Position numbers and translations under genes: made by a program
Shown: positions 33,100-42,998 of the stretch, in pieces
Numbering within the stretch: position 1 is the stretch's first letter
Layout of the letters: each line of letters opens with the position of its first letter
Origin: Nephrocerus scutellatus
Lineage: Eukaryota; Arthropoda; Insecta; Diptera; Pipunculidae
DNA length: 64,000 bases
Direction: 5' to 3'
Assembly (NCBI GenBank): GCA_947095585.1
Contig: OX352762.1
Coordinates: 95,888,249-95,952,248 of the forward strand
The notes under the pieces: generated by a model
Databases searched by the model: none
Seen by the model: the letters and a program-made list of their open reading frames with translations, nothing else
What the model was told of the DNA's origin: nothing

Positions 33100-33212
33100 C
33101 ATAATGATTTGCCAAACAATACTGAGTAGAAATGCCACTTTGAGCTGTCAAAACAACTGTCATAAAATAAAACGACATCTATCGGAAAAACAAACCTCCC
33201 AAAAAAACACCC
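32836..33212. mobile_element. Foldback MITE with about 58-bp inverted ends and a nested start
   Basis: The left end GGGTGTTTTTTTAGGAGGTT then TGTTTTTCCGATAGATGTCG runs to about 32893. Its inverse at 33155-33212 (AACTGTCATAAAATAAAACG ... CCTCCCAAAAAAACACCC) matches nearly base for base. A second ACGGGTGTTTTTTTAAGAGG start lies inside at 32901, so a related element seems to have jumped into, or been duplicated within, the first. No reading frame and no secure target duplication. Confidence 0.8.
33066..33099. repeat. Poly(T) run, 34 bases
   Basis: Uninterrupted T34 inside the MITE. Its length is likely to be unreliable in assembly and variable between individuals. Confidence 0.95.
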
Positions 33213-33699
33213 TTTATGTATAAACAGACTTTGATAAGTAATAAATACTAATACATATATGTATTCGTTGCGTCAACAATGGACATCACATGACAGACAA
33301 TAAATTTACATATTTATTGCTTTTCCATGACAGGACAAAAAATATCACATTCACTGCTGGAATCTTTGTCCACTGGGTGATTCGCATATTTTTACACAAT
33401 TGAAATATCACAAAAGCAAATACCGAGTTCGAACTTCAAATAAAAAACAAAAATTCTGAAGGACATTGATGCATAAATGGAATGCTTTAGATGAGTATCT
33501 ACGATGCACGCTGCTATTATACTACAATCAAATGTTGGAGCAATAATTAATATTCCCTACAGAACTGTCAGTTAAGTGTGGCATAAACTCTTCTCCCTTA
33601 ATTAAAAACCAGAGATTAAAATGAAGTACGAGTATGTTAAATAATAGAAACTTTTGCACAAATTTTAAATATTTTTCTCAAAAATATACCTATAATTAA

Positions 33700-34080
33700 A
33701 ATTGCTTGGTGTAGTGCGGACTGAATTAATCAGATCCGCTGCAATGCCATCTGATCCCGAGGCCTTATTCTTAAGACTTAAGCTTGGTGGTGGCACCACA
33801 GTCGGCTGTCATTGGTGCAGTTACTCGTATTTAGCAACTCATGAAAGTGCCTTTTCCATCTGTCAAAGATACATTTAATGTCGGCGACCAGATTACTCGC
33901 TTTGTTTTTACAGTATCCACAATGTAGTGTTGCATTATACGAGTACCACGGACTCTCTGGTAGAACTTCTGCTTCAGGTGAGGTTCTCGTTCCTGTTCTG
34001 ATTTTGTTCACGGACAAGGTTTTTCTTTCAGGCCTCCAGTGAACCATTTTTTCATATGTTATAAGCTTTTTTGGAGTTTA
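33700..34080 (-). mobile_element. Divergent LINE-A linker fragment
   Basis: The minus strand contains reworked versions of the linker blocks (IFDRWKRHFHELLN, HCGYCKNKASNLVADIK, SPWYSYNATLHC). It is clearly older or from a sister subfamily because it differs far more from copies 1-4 than they do from each other. Confidence 0.65.
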
Positions 34081-34234
34081 CTCCTTAAGAATCGATTTTC
34101 AAATATAGAAGAAAATTGTACAAATCATTTTATGGGGAGTGAAATCGATTGTTAACCTTTGTTGCGCGTTAACTTGTTACGCGCTAGCAAAAAGTGAAGT
34201 TGTTGGTTTTTGACCTTTCATACAACCTTGAGAG

Positions 34235-34700
34235 CTGAAATTTTGTGAGCAGCTTTACCTCACACAGCATTTTCAATATTCCGTGTGTGACGCGTGTCTC
34301 ACGCGTGCTATGTGGCGCGTGTAAAGCATGGAAAAGTGAGACGGTATATAACGGCTTCTACTAGTCAGAATTTGATGAGACTTATTTTAAAACGATTGTT
34401 TAGCGCTCGGCTTGCGATGATGTAATTTGTGATGTGTGGCACGTGGCGTGTTGCGTGTGAAGCGTGTAAAAAAATTAAAAAGAAAAAAAACGTTTTTTTT
34501 TTAAATTTGGTGAGCAGCTATATCTCACACAGCATTTTTAATATTCCGCGTGTGACTCGTGTCGCGCGTTGTGTGTGCCGCGTGTAATACATGTAAAAGT
34601 TCAACTGGTATATATCGACTTCAACTTGTCAGTATTTAATGAGACTAGTTTTAAAACAATTGGTTGGCGCTCGGCTTGCGATGATGTAATTTGTGACACC
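34235..34700 (+). repeat. G-repeat, two tandem units next to the helicase
   Basis: The order TTGTGAGCAGC..., ATTCCGTGTGTGACGCGTGT, GCGTGTAAAGCATG..., GTATATAACGGCTTCTACTA, GCGCTCGGCTTGCGATGATG occurs at 34245-34432. It occurs again, diverged, at 34508-34693 (TTGGTGAGCAGC... to GCGCTCGGCTTGCGATGATG), a period of about 265 bp. The helicase frame starts 100 bp downstream, which raises the possibility that this is the 5' part of a Helitron-like element. Confidence 0.65.
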
Positions 34701-34801
34701 CTAAAATTAGAAATACAAACACTCACTTTTAATTTAATCGAAAGTTCAAAACGCTTATACAAATCAACAAACTTAAAAAACGAAGGAAGAAGAAGGACAA
34801 C

Positions 34802-35521
34802 TTGATGGAGACTCCGGAGTTTCTCGATCTCATGAGAAAGGCAAACGCAAAGCAATTGCTACAATATATTATATGGTTGTTAACATCAAAAAACCCACAT
34901 CCGTTGCAACTGTTCTTGCCTGGTCCTGCTGGATGTGGTAAGAGTTTTCTCATCAAACTCATCGTGGAATTTTGTAATCGATTCACAGATACGGATGGTT
35001 ATTGTAATGCCTATCTTGCATGTGCATCCACAGGGAAAGCCGCGGTTGCTATATGAGGTACGACTGTTTATACTGCGTTTAAAATAACCCTTTCGAGTTT
35101 TCAAATGCCATTATTGAACGAGGTCAAGGGTTTATATAGATATTTATTTAAGTTTTCAAGATAATACTCATCGATGCAGTCATCATGATTGGGGGCGGAA
35201 ATGTTAGAACGCGTAGACTGAAAGAAATAACGGGAAATTATGATGCTGCTTTTAGTGGATTGCACATCATTTTTATTGGTGATTTGAGGCAGTTGCCACC
35301 GGCTAGAGCCACTCCCATTTGGAGAAAAAAAATGCAGCGGATCATAAAATTGTCTTTTATGAATTGAGCGAAGTTATCGGCAGGAGACAGCTGAGAATTC
35401 ATTATTAACAAAGGTTATTAAAAAAAAGGTTGACAATGGAGATCGATTGGATAAACAAGAGTTTCAATTGATTGAATCGAGATTCTGCTCAGAGATGGAA
35501 GCGGAAGAACGCTGTCCTAAT
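34802..35521 (+). pseudogene. Pif1-type Helitron/Helentron helicase, fragment 1
   Basis: This is the helicase half of a Rep/Hel protein that unwinds DNA during rolling-circle transposition. With frame changes the plus strand reads PLQLFLPGPAGCGKSFLIKL (Walker A GPAGCGKS, near 34919-34942), YLACASTGKAAVAI then TTVYTAFKI (motif Ia region), IILIDAVIMIGGG-like (Walker B, its Glu replaced) and DAAFSGLHIIFIGDLRQLPP (motif III, 35254-35300). VDNGDRLDKQEFQLIESRFC and ERCPN follow at 35430-35521. At 35522 a LINE-A begins; the reading ERCPN-G resumes at 37396 after a 9-bp duplication. Stops (for example TGA at 35054-35056) and shifts show it is dead. No Rep (HUH) domain was found upstream. Confidence 0.8.
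35513..35521. repeat. Target-site duplication, left copy (TGTCCTAAT)
   Basis: It is part of the helicase codons for Cys-Pro-Asn and is repeated exactly at 37387-37395 on the other side of the LINE-A insertion. Confidence 0.85.
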
Positions 35522-37386
35522 CATCATCATCATATTTGGCTCTACAACCGGGGTCCGGTCCTGGCCTCCCGCAAAAAGTCTCTCCACCGGTCCCGATTTC
35601 GAGCCGATGTCATCCAGTTTGGCATCCCTAAACTCTGGGCGTCCTGGTCTACGCCATCCTTCCAGCGTAGGCTTGGCCGGCCTCGCTATCGTGTTCCATA
35701 AATCCTACCGCAAAGGACCTTCTGAGCAGGATCCTCTTCGCTCATGCGAGCTAGGTGTCCTGCCCACCGGAGCCTACCGAGCTTAATTTTCTTCACGATG
35801 TCGACATCGCGGTAACGCTCGTAGATCACATCATTATAGAGTCTCCGGAATCGTCCTTCCTCACATACGGGGCCAACAATTCTCCGTAAGACTTTTCTCT
35901 CGAACGCGGCTAAGAGGTCAGAATGCTTTTTGCTAAGCACTCAAGTCTCGGATCCATATGTAAGTACTGGTATGACCATTGTCTTATATATCAGCAGCTT
36001 GGATGTTATGGTTATGTTCCTGGATTTGAAGAGTCTTGACAGACTATAGTAGGCTTTGTTGGCTTTAAGCAACCGTGCGCGTATTTCTGGTTCCATGCTG
36101 TTATCGGCTGCTATAGTTGACCCGAGATAGTTAAAGGATTGCACTACTTCAAATTCGCGCTCCACTATCTGAATTGAGGGACCAATGTTGGATCTTCTAC
36201 TCGCAGACGTGGTCACCATGTACTTTGTTTTGCTCTCATTTGTGCAGCCCCAGATTTCGTGCCGCCTGCTCTATTTGGATGAAAGCTTCCTGTACAGCTC
36301 TTTGGTTTCTACCAACGATGTCAATATCGTCTGCGTAAGCCAGTATCTGAATGAACTTATAGAGGATGGTTCCTCTCGTCGTTACGTTAGAGTCTCGGAT
36401 CACTTTCTTCAACGCCAGGTTGAAGAGGACGCAGGACAGTCCATCCCCTTGTCGGAGCCCGTTATAGATGTTGTATGGGCTTGATAGTGATCCGGATATT
36501 TTTACTTGGCTTATAACATTGGTCATGATCAACCTACATAGTCGTGTCAGTTTATTTGGGATGCCGAATTCTCTCATGGCTTTATATAGTTCTACTCTGG
36601 CTATGCTATCATAGGCGGTTTTAAAATCTATAAAAAGATGGTGTATTGAGTTTTGAAACTCTAGACATTTTTCCATCACCTACCTTAGGGTGTAAATCTG
36701 ATCAGTTGTTGATTTGCCTGGGATGAAGCCACACTGGTATGGACCAATTATGACTTTAGCGTATGGGCCTATACTGTCTTGAAGGATAGAGGAGAAAATC
36801 TTATATGCGGTACTCAACAACGTTATACCACGATAATTGCTGCATTTTGTGATATCTCCCTTCTTATGTATGGGGCACAGGATGCCTCTTCGCCAGTCTT
36901 CTGGCATAACTTCTTCTTCCCATACTTGCTGGGATCCCATCAGATCCCTGGGCCTTATTATTTTTGAGCTGATTTATCGCTCTGCTAACTTCGACTATGC
37001 TTGGTGGCGGCAGCATAGTATGATCTTCGGTCATTGGTGGAGCCTCCAATTCCTCAGTTAGCTGCCATTTAGCAACTCATAAAAGTGCTCTTCCCATGCT
37101 TCTTTCGTCGGTGAACTGTTTTTTCATATCGTCTGAGCTCTTTATATTCATCTTCGCGTGCCCGCGTTCTATGAGATTGTTGCATTGCTCGGTACGCAAC
37201 ATTCTTACGTTCAGTCGCTAGCTTACATTCGTCATCGAACCAGTTGACGTTGGCACCTCAGTACGTTCGTACCGTCATCAGGTTCGGGTTGTGGCGGCGG
37301 TCTATCAACACGTCGTCTATCTGGTTGCGAGTGGCTCCATCGGGAGACACCCAGGTGACTTTGTGGATATGTTTACGCGCGAACTT
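35522..37386 (-). mobile_element. LINE-A copy 4 inserted in the helicase
   Basis: On the minus strand this ends with ATGATGATGATG (CATCATCATCAT at 35522-35533), the short tandem 3' tail typical of RTE elements. It contains the tail domain (35940-35686: AAFERKVLRRIVGPVCEEGR), the RT frame 36679-36236 with FIQILAYADDIDIVG (YADD intact), the block-1 frame 36940-36680 and a short endonuclease piece (37386-37245). Deletions remove most of the linker. It is flanked by TGTCCTAAT on both sides. It is less decayed than copies 1-3. Confidence 0.85.
36236..36940 (-). pseudogene. LINE-A reverse transcriptase core (copy 4), best preserved
   Basis: Two adjoining open frames (36940-36680 and 36679-36236) are separated by a stop near 36680 in the family's LRQVMEKC block. 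They cover RT motifs 1 to D: DWRRGILCPIHKKGDITKCS, NYRGITLLSTAYKIF, CGFIPGKSTTDQIYTL, HLFIDFKTAYDSIARVELYK (motif A Asp present), GLRQGDGLSCVLFNLALKKV (motif B) and ILAYADDIDIVGRN (motif C). All catalytic Asp residues are visible. A single stop separates the frames, but upstream and downstream regions are deleted or shifted, so no active protein is expected. Confidence 0.8.
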
Positions 37387-37435
37387 TGTCCTAATGGATA
37401 ATGCTTTCTAAGGCAAGCTTGCTTGTAAGGAAACA
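37387..37435 (+). pseudogene. Helicase fragment 2 after the LINE-A, with right TSD
   Basis: TGTCCTAAT at 37387-37395 repeats the left flank. Reading on gives CPNG, a stop, then CFLRQACL, consistent with the family's CPxGIxLF block after one lost base. Sequence identity to the helicase fades by about 37435. Confidence 0.6.
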
Positions 37436-37480
37436 CCCTTACCTTCAGGCGCTAGCTTACATTCATCATCGACCAGCTCT
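37436..37480 (-). mobile_element. LINE-A scrap
   Basis: CAGGCGCTAGCTTACATTCA then TCATCGACCAG repeats the linker sequence also seen at 37214-37245, 6842-6868 and 24059-24085. Confidence 0.55.
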
Positions 37481-37529
37481 AGCTCTAATAACTGAACTGA
37501 AATCAACGAAATATTAATATAAGCATCTT

Positions 37530-38737
37530 TAAAAAAGTGCAAAAGATAAAAATGCAAATACATACCCTAGCTATAACGTTAAAAAAAAGTTATCCTCCAA
37601 GTACCTCAATAACTGTTACAGAAACTTTATCTGAGATCTAGCTACAGCCTTTACTCTACACCGAATTTCAGAGGCACATAGTGAACTATTTGATTTTCGT
37701 TGCGAAAGTGGTGATAGCTTTGAATATAGGTGGAAATGGGGATGTGATGGTAGTGGAGGACACTCTTGCTATAAGCAAAACTTTCTTGTTAATCCTGCTG
37801 CAAGTGATTGCGACATCTTGTTGTCATGCATTGTGCCTTTAGAAATCAAGAAGAAATCGGAATATGAATCTACAAAATTATGGATTAATTCAAGAACTTC
37901 GTCGCCAAGATGCTACCGACCTGTGCGATTTGAATTAATTCACAAAGGAAAGTTCAGAAACCATTACAGCAGAGTTCAACCGAATGGAGTCGAAAATAAT
38001 TATTTTACAACTCACTTGTTTGACTATTAACCGCAAAATAATTAACGTATCTCATGTACTGTGGAAGACAATGGTTGACGGTAGGACATGCAATGCAGTA
38101 ATGAAAAATAAAGCTAGCGCAGTTTGCTACATATGTAAAGCTTCTCCAAGAGATATGAATGACTTAGAGAAATGTTTAAATAAACCCTGCGATACTAACG
38201 CATTTGCTCATGGTTTACAAACTCTTCACGCACACATGCAAATTTGATAACAAATGTTGGCAAGAGGAGAGGAAGCCAGAAAAATTGGTAAAGATAGAAA
38301 AGTCTATCTACAAAACCAGCTTAGAAACGAGTTAGGAATATTAGTTGACTTTCCAAAACAAGGAGGGGGTAGTACGAATGGTTGGAACACTGCTCGTACA
38401 TTTTTTAAGGACCCGAAAAAACAGCAGGCATAATAGGAATAGAGCCTGAACTTGTACAGCGTTTTGTCATAGTACTGAAAACTCTTTCTTCTGGGTTGAA
38501 AATTGAAACGACCAAATTTCGAAAGTATTGCTTGGATACAGCCAAACTATTTGTCAGCAAATACAAATACACGGTACAAAATGCCCATGAGCGTCCACAA
38601 AATCATTCTGCATGGTGCTGACGTAATCGAGAACTTCGATAGGCCAATTGTCGGAGGACGTTTTGGAAAATTACAAGGTATGTAGGGAAAACTTTTCAAG
38701 AAAGATGTCACGAATCTCTACCAATGAAGATGTACTT
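37530..38737 (+). pseudogene. Transib-family (RAG1-like) DDE transposase fossil
   Basis: Transib transposases cut DNA by hairpin formation and are the relatives of the RAG1 recombinase core. Visible blocks are SYPPSTSITVTETLSE (37590-37640) and KWGCDGSGGHSCYKQNF with the first catalytic Asp codon at 37746-37748. An open frame to 38030 contains SCIVPLEI, LWINSRTSSPRCYRPVRFEL. Next is LWKTMVDGRTCNAV with the second Asp codon at 38077-38079, followed by the zinc-binding CYICKASPRDMN. ITGIEPELVQRFVIVLKTLS-like and ETTKFRKYCLDTAKLFVSKY follow, then MPMSVHKIILHGADVIENFD and, in another frame, CRENFSRKMSRISTNEDV. The segment that carries the third acid in the family seems deleted near 38660-38690. 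At least four frame changes. Ends (TIRs) not found; the 3' side breaks at 38737 in a CTTA repeat. Confidence 0.8.
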
Positions 38738-38755
38738 ACTTACTTACTTATTACT
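38729..38755. repeat. CTTA short tandem repeat
   Basis: CTTACTTACTTACTTATTAC follows the truncated Transib frame. LINE-B at 57.39 kb ends in similar TTACTTACTT sequence, so this could be a tail left by an RTE-type insertion, or a simple repeat. Confidence 0.5.
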
Positions 38756-39845
38756 TTATTCCTATACTATTATAAGTGATACAAGGCATTTTCAAAAAAA
38801 ATTGTAAATCTTTGCCACCTGAAGTATTAGGTATGTTGTTAGAATCATAATTAAATGAATTTTGTAATGAAAGATTTAAAAAACTTTCATTTAAGATTTA
38901 AGACTAGCTAGCGACACATAATCAACCAGTGTACGGCGTCCTTCACGTGGCGGTTTGAAAGCACTCAGTCACACAAGACACGTAAAGTGCTTGTTCCCCC
39001 TATTATTTACGACTTCATACATTTAAGCTGATGGTTTACTAATATCCTTGCAAGCAGTGATTTAATAAAAGAATTATCTTTTTTAAGCTGCATCAAATTA
39101 ACAAAGATTCCTAGCGAGAGGCTTAAAAAGTTTAATTTGTAAAAGCTTGTGATATACTTTTTTTATTGTGTGAAAAACAAATGGTCTTCCTAAAGTAAAA
39201 TTTGCTATGTCAGCGGATAAACAAACCAAAAGCATTCACGTTTCTTGTCCCCTAAATCCCCAGCAAAACGTAACGTCCTTGATACTCGGCAGAATACGAG
39301 ACTGTCCTGTTGTACTCACTATCACGAGAAACTTCATTGTTCATCATTTAAAATATTACGCGGGAATGTATTTTTTGTAAAAAATATTCGAAAAATATAT
39401 CTTCTTTCCTAGGAAATAAAATGTTTTTGTTCAGTTTAAGCTCAAAGAGTAGAATGTGCTAATAAATATATATTAAGAAAGCTTTGAACAATATCCTGGG
39501 GCATGAGTGTAAAAAACATGAGTTACGAGTACTTTAAATTTAGAAAAAATAGCAGTAGAAAAAACTTTTTACTTAAATACTTACTTTTTTAGGTGCCGCT
39601 TTGAACATGGGCCTCAACTAACATACCTTACCAATTTCCACGGTATTTTGCTAACTGCCTCCAATTGCGCACACCTATCTTTTGAAAGTCTCTATTCCCT
39701 TGCGAGGGATTTCTTTACTACGGGCTAGTTGATGACTCTGCGTATTCCATTTATCAGGAATCCTTTCATCTCAACAAATTTTTGTTTATGCACTCGACCA
39801 CTACACTTGCCCGTCGCCGGGGCCAGCAGCTTTCTTATTCTTTTA
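38756..39845. other. Spacer, no gene recognised
   Basis: No family blocks were recognised. Short coding-like phrases occur (38815-38870) but without support. Confidence 0.35.
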
Positions 39846-39849
39846 TTAT

Positions 39850-42800
39850 TCTTTTTCTTTTTTTTATGTATATTTCGCGCAAGCTTAAAGTGGTTCGCAC
39901 CCTTATAATGCTCGGCTATATGCTTAGCAAAGCGTGGGCGTTAAGGAAAAGGAGGAGAAAAGAGGAGATGTCTATGAGCTTGTGTTTTGAATGCCTGTGG
40001 ATCATAGTGATATGGGAAGACAGAGCATTCCACATACGTGTTTTACGTCTGAAGAACTAATCCCTATACTTAACTGTACGTCCGAAGATGGGCTTGGGGG
40101 TAAACTGATGAGCATTTACTGCGCCACGAGTATTGCGGTTGAATTCAAGGAGAGGTGGCATGAAGTTCGCTATTTCTCTTGAGCACCGCTGGTGGAAGAA
40201 ACGATTGAACAGTGACAAGCACGAAACGTTCCAGCAGTGTTCAAGCGATGCAAGGTAGTTATAGGCGCAACAGACCAGGTATGGCACTTGTACTCAAGTT
40301 TAGTGCGAATAAAAGCCTTGTATATAGTAGCCACATCAGAGGGAGTGAAATATTTCTTGCACCGGGCTAGAAAACCTAAACATTTCGTAGCATTTTTCGC
40401 GGCGGTAAATATGTGGTCATTCCAAGGAAGCACATACCGAAAATTGCGAGATTTTCAGTTTCCTCGATGCAAGTGCCACTCATGGATAATGGCATAGGAT
40501 TTACGATTCGCTTAGACGATAGGAGATAGCATTGGGTTTTGGAAGCGTTAAATTCTACTCGATTGTTTTCTCCCCATTTTATTATGCTGTCCAGATCAGA
40601 ATTTAACACTCTAACATACTTAGTGGTTTGAGTTCCACATGAGAAGTGGAGGGACCTTCCTCAAATATACATAAGAAGCTGAGAGTGCTTTCATCAGCGA
40701 AAGAGTGAATTGGATTAGAAGTCACAGAAAAAAGATTATTAATAAAAAAACAACCCATAAAAATTAAAATTTGTCATCTAAATTCTCTAATCGCAGAAAT
40801 TGATTGATTGATGGGAGCCCCTCGATCATGGGTCATTTTTAATTTTTTTTTATTTTTTTATTGTAGGAGAAAATAATCGAGAGAGACTTTTGACATCACA
40901 TGTAAAATTTGAAAATGCTCAATGTCTTGGTTCATTTGCTGGGTTCATTTGTGCGCAGCCGACTGCGCAGCACACACCGCACACAGTCAATAAAGTACGA
41001 CGGTAACTGATGCCACTTATGATATATAAAAAAATATATAAGGGCCTTGCGGTCGAACCCGGGGCCTGATCACTACCAAATTTTAGAAAAAGTATTGTTT
41101 ATTGGGTATACACATGTGTGCAAAATTTGAAAAAAATCGGGTAATTTTTATTTTAAATTTTAATGGGAGCCCCACGAACCCGGGGCCCGATCACTTTCAA
41201 ATTTTAAAAGAAAGTATTGTCACCGTCAGTATTGTCAACAATCAAGTGCGTTAAAAATTGATAATTAAAAAAAAATTTGTATGGGAGCCCCCAGACCCCG
41301 GGGCGCGATCGCTTCAAAAATTTTACAAGAAGTTTTGTCCATCGAAGATACACATGCGTATAAAATTTGAAGAAAATCGGGAACTTTTTGCATAAAATTT
41401 GTATGGGTGTCCCCCCGTCAAGGGGCCCGATGTCTCCAAAAATTTTACAAAAAGTGTTTTCCATCGGAGATACACATTTTAAGAAAATCGGGTAAATTTT
41501 TTAAAATATTTACATGGGAGCCCCCCGACCCCGAGTTCTGAAGGAGCTCATATATTAATAGAAAGTATTGACACCGGAAATATACATGTTTGCAAAATTT
41601 CAATAAAATCGGACTATGGGAAGTGGGTTAAAAATTTATCACAAAATCTGACCAGCCACCCAGCCAGCCACGTGCACGCGAAGTTAATATAGAGAATTTA
41701 AAAATGAGAAAGAGTGCCGGGAACAAAACAGAGCCCTGGGGAACGCCAGTGTTTAAGTAATGAACTTTAGACTTAAAACCGTCAAATACAACTTGAATTG
41801 AGTGGTCCAAAAGATAGCTTCTAAGACAGTGAAGCAGGTTATCATCGACTCCATAAGCACGAATTTTGGATAAAACAGCTTGATTCCAAACGCTGTTAAA
41901 TGCTTTGGAAGTATCGAGTGTAACAGCTTTGCTTTCTCCAAATTGATGCAAAGACCGGTTCCACTGTTCGGTGAGATATATTATCAAATACCGTTGCCCA
42001 CGAAATCCATACTGCCGGTCACTAAGGATTTTGTTGGTTTTAAGATATTTCTTCAGCTAAAAATTGATCAGCGTTTCCGTAACCTTAAAAAAATTAATGT
42101 ATGTGCTATGAGTCGGTATATGAAGAAGGAGACGACGACTCGCCTTTTTTGGGTTTGGGGTGGACAAAGACTGTTTTCAAACTTCTCGGAAAGAGTCTAG
42201 AAAAATAGGATAGATGGAAAAGCTGACGCAAGGGTAATGCCAGCTTAGAACTTAGAACTCAGAACTAATGGCGAAATACCATCTGGCCCATCAGATCTGT
42301 CAGTGTTGAGATCGTTTAAAACTCTAGCAACTGCACGAGTACGAATGAATATCTATCCCATAGAGTGTTCAATACTCTGAAGTGCAATGCACAATCTGGA
42401 AGCGTGGAGCTAGCAGCAAAATGCGCAGGAAACAGATTGCCCTTATCTATAGAGCTCACAACTAGAATGTCATTATAATTAAGCCTTGGAATCGATGACG
42501 AGGCTGTATTTTTGACTCTTTTCACGAATGACCAAAAATGTTTACGACCTTTTTGGGACTTAGTAGTATTTTTGCCTCAATTTTTGGTCGTAGGCGAATT
42601 TGACTTGCCGTAGATGGGCATTGCAATCATTTCTGGCTCGTTTAAAACTTATTCGGTTTTCCTCGGTAGTGTTTATTTCTAAAACCGACAGTTGTCAGCT
42701 CGAGTTGTACCATCCATCTTCCTTTGTATTAACAGACTTATTCCTGGATGGGATAAAGTTTCTCCTACCAATAAGGATGATGTTTGTGATTGCATAAGCG

Positions 42801-42925
42801 GCGGCATCCACGTTGCTATCGCGAAACAATAGCAACCAGTTAATACTCCCAAAGAAGTTGTTAAGGCCGTTCCAATTGGCTTTCTCGTATAGCCCTACTG
42901 TTACTTTGGAAGTTTTTTCTCTTAC
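39850..42925 (-). mobile_element. LINE-C copy 2 (minus strand), split by an H-element
   Basis: The minus strand, from 42925 down, has the linker KANWNGLNNFFGSINWLL and FIPSRNKSVNTKEDGWYNSS (42890-42695). Next are KNTASSSIPRLNYNDILVVS (42525-42465) and the RT frame 41987-41704, with VTLDTSKAFNSVWNQAVLSK and HYLNTGVPQGSVLFPALFLI. After the H-element (40741-41703) it continues INNLFSVTSNPIHSFADEST, where FADE replaces the YADD-type pair. VEFNASKTQCYLLSSKRIVN follows and then the C-terminal tail (40430-40060). The 3' UTR hallmark TTATAAGGGTGC (reverse at 39900) and a T-rich tail end it at 39850. Clearly inactive. Confidence 0.8.
40741..41703 (+). mobile_element. H-element copy inside LINE-C copy 2
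   Basis: The left boundary is A7 then CAACCCATAAAAATTAAAAT, with TAAATTCTCTAATCGC at 40780. The right boundary is CACGCGAAGTTAATATAGAG with AATTTAAAAATG at 41703. Removing it joins host LINE-C codons ...LFLIFINNLFS... on the minus strand, so both ends are precise. The inside has about five units with GATACACATGTGTGCAAAAT and GGGGCCCGATC blocks. A 60-base GC/AC-rich stretch (GCGCAGCCGACTGCGCAGCA near 40955) is unique to this copy. Confidence 0.8.
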
Positions 42926-42998
42926 TGCGGGGTATCGGGCCCGGTGGTCCGGGGGCACCCATACAAATTTTGTAAAAAAAAGTAGACCGATTACCGAG
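42926..42998 (-). mobile_element. H-element scrap at the LINE-C 5' break
   Basis: GGGTATCGGGCCCGGTGGTC and GGGGGCACCCATACAAATTT are one reversed H-element unit core. Confidence 0.5.
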
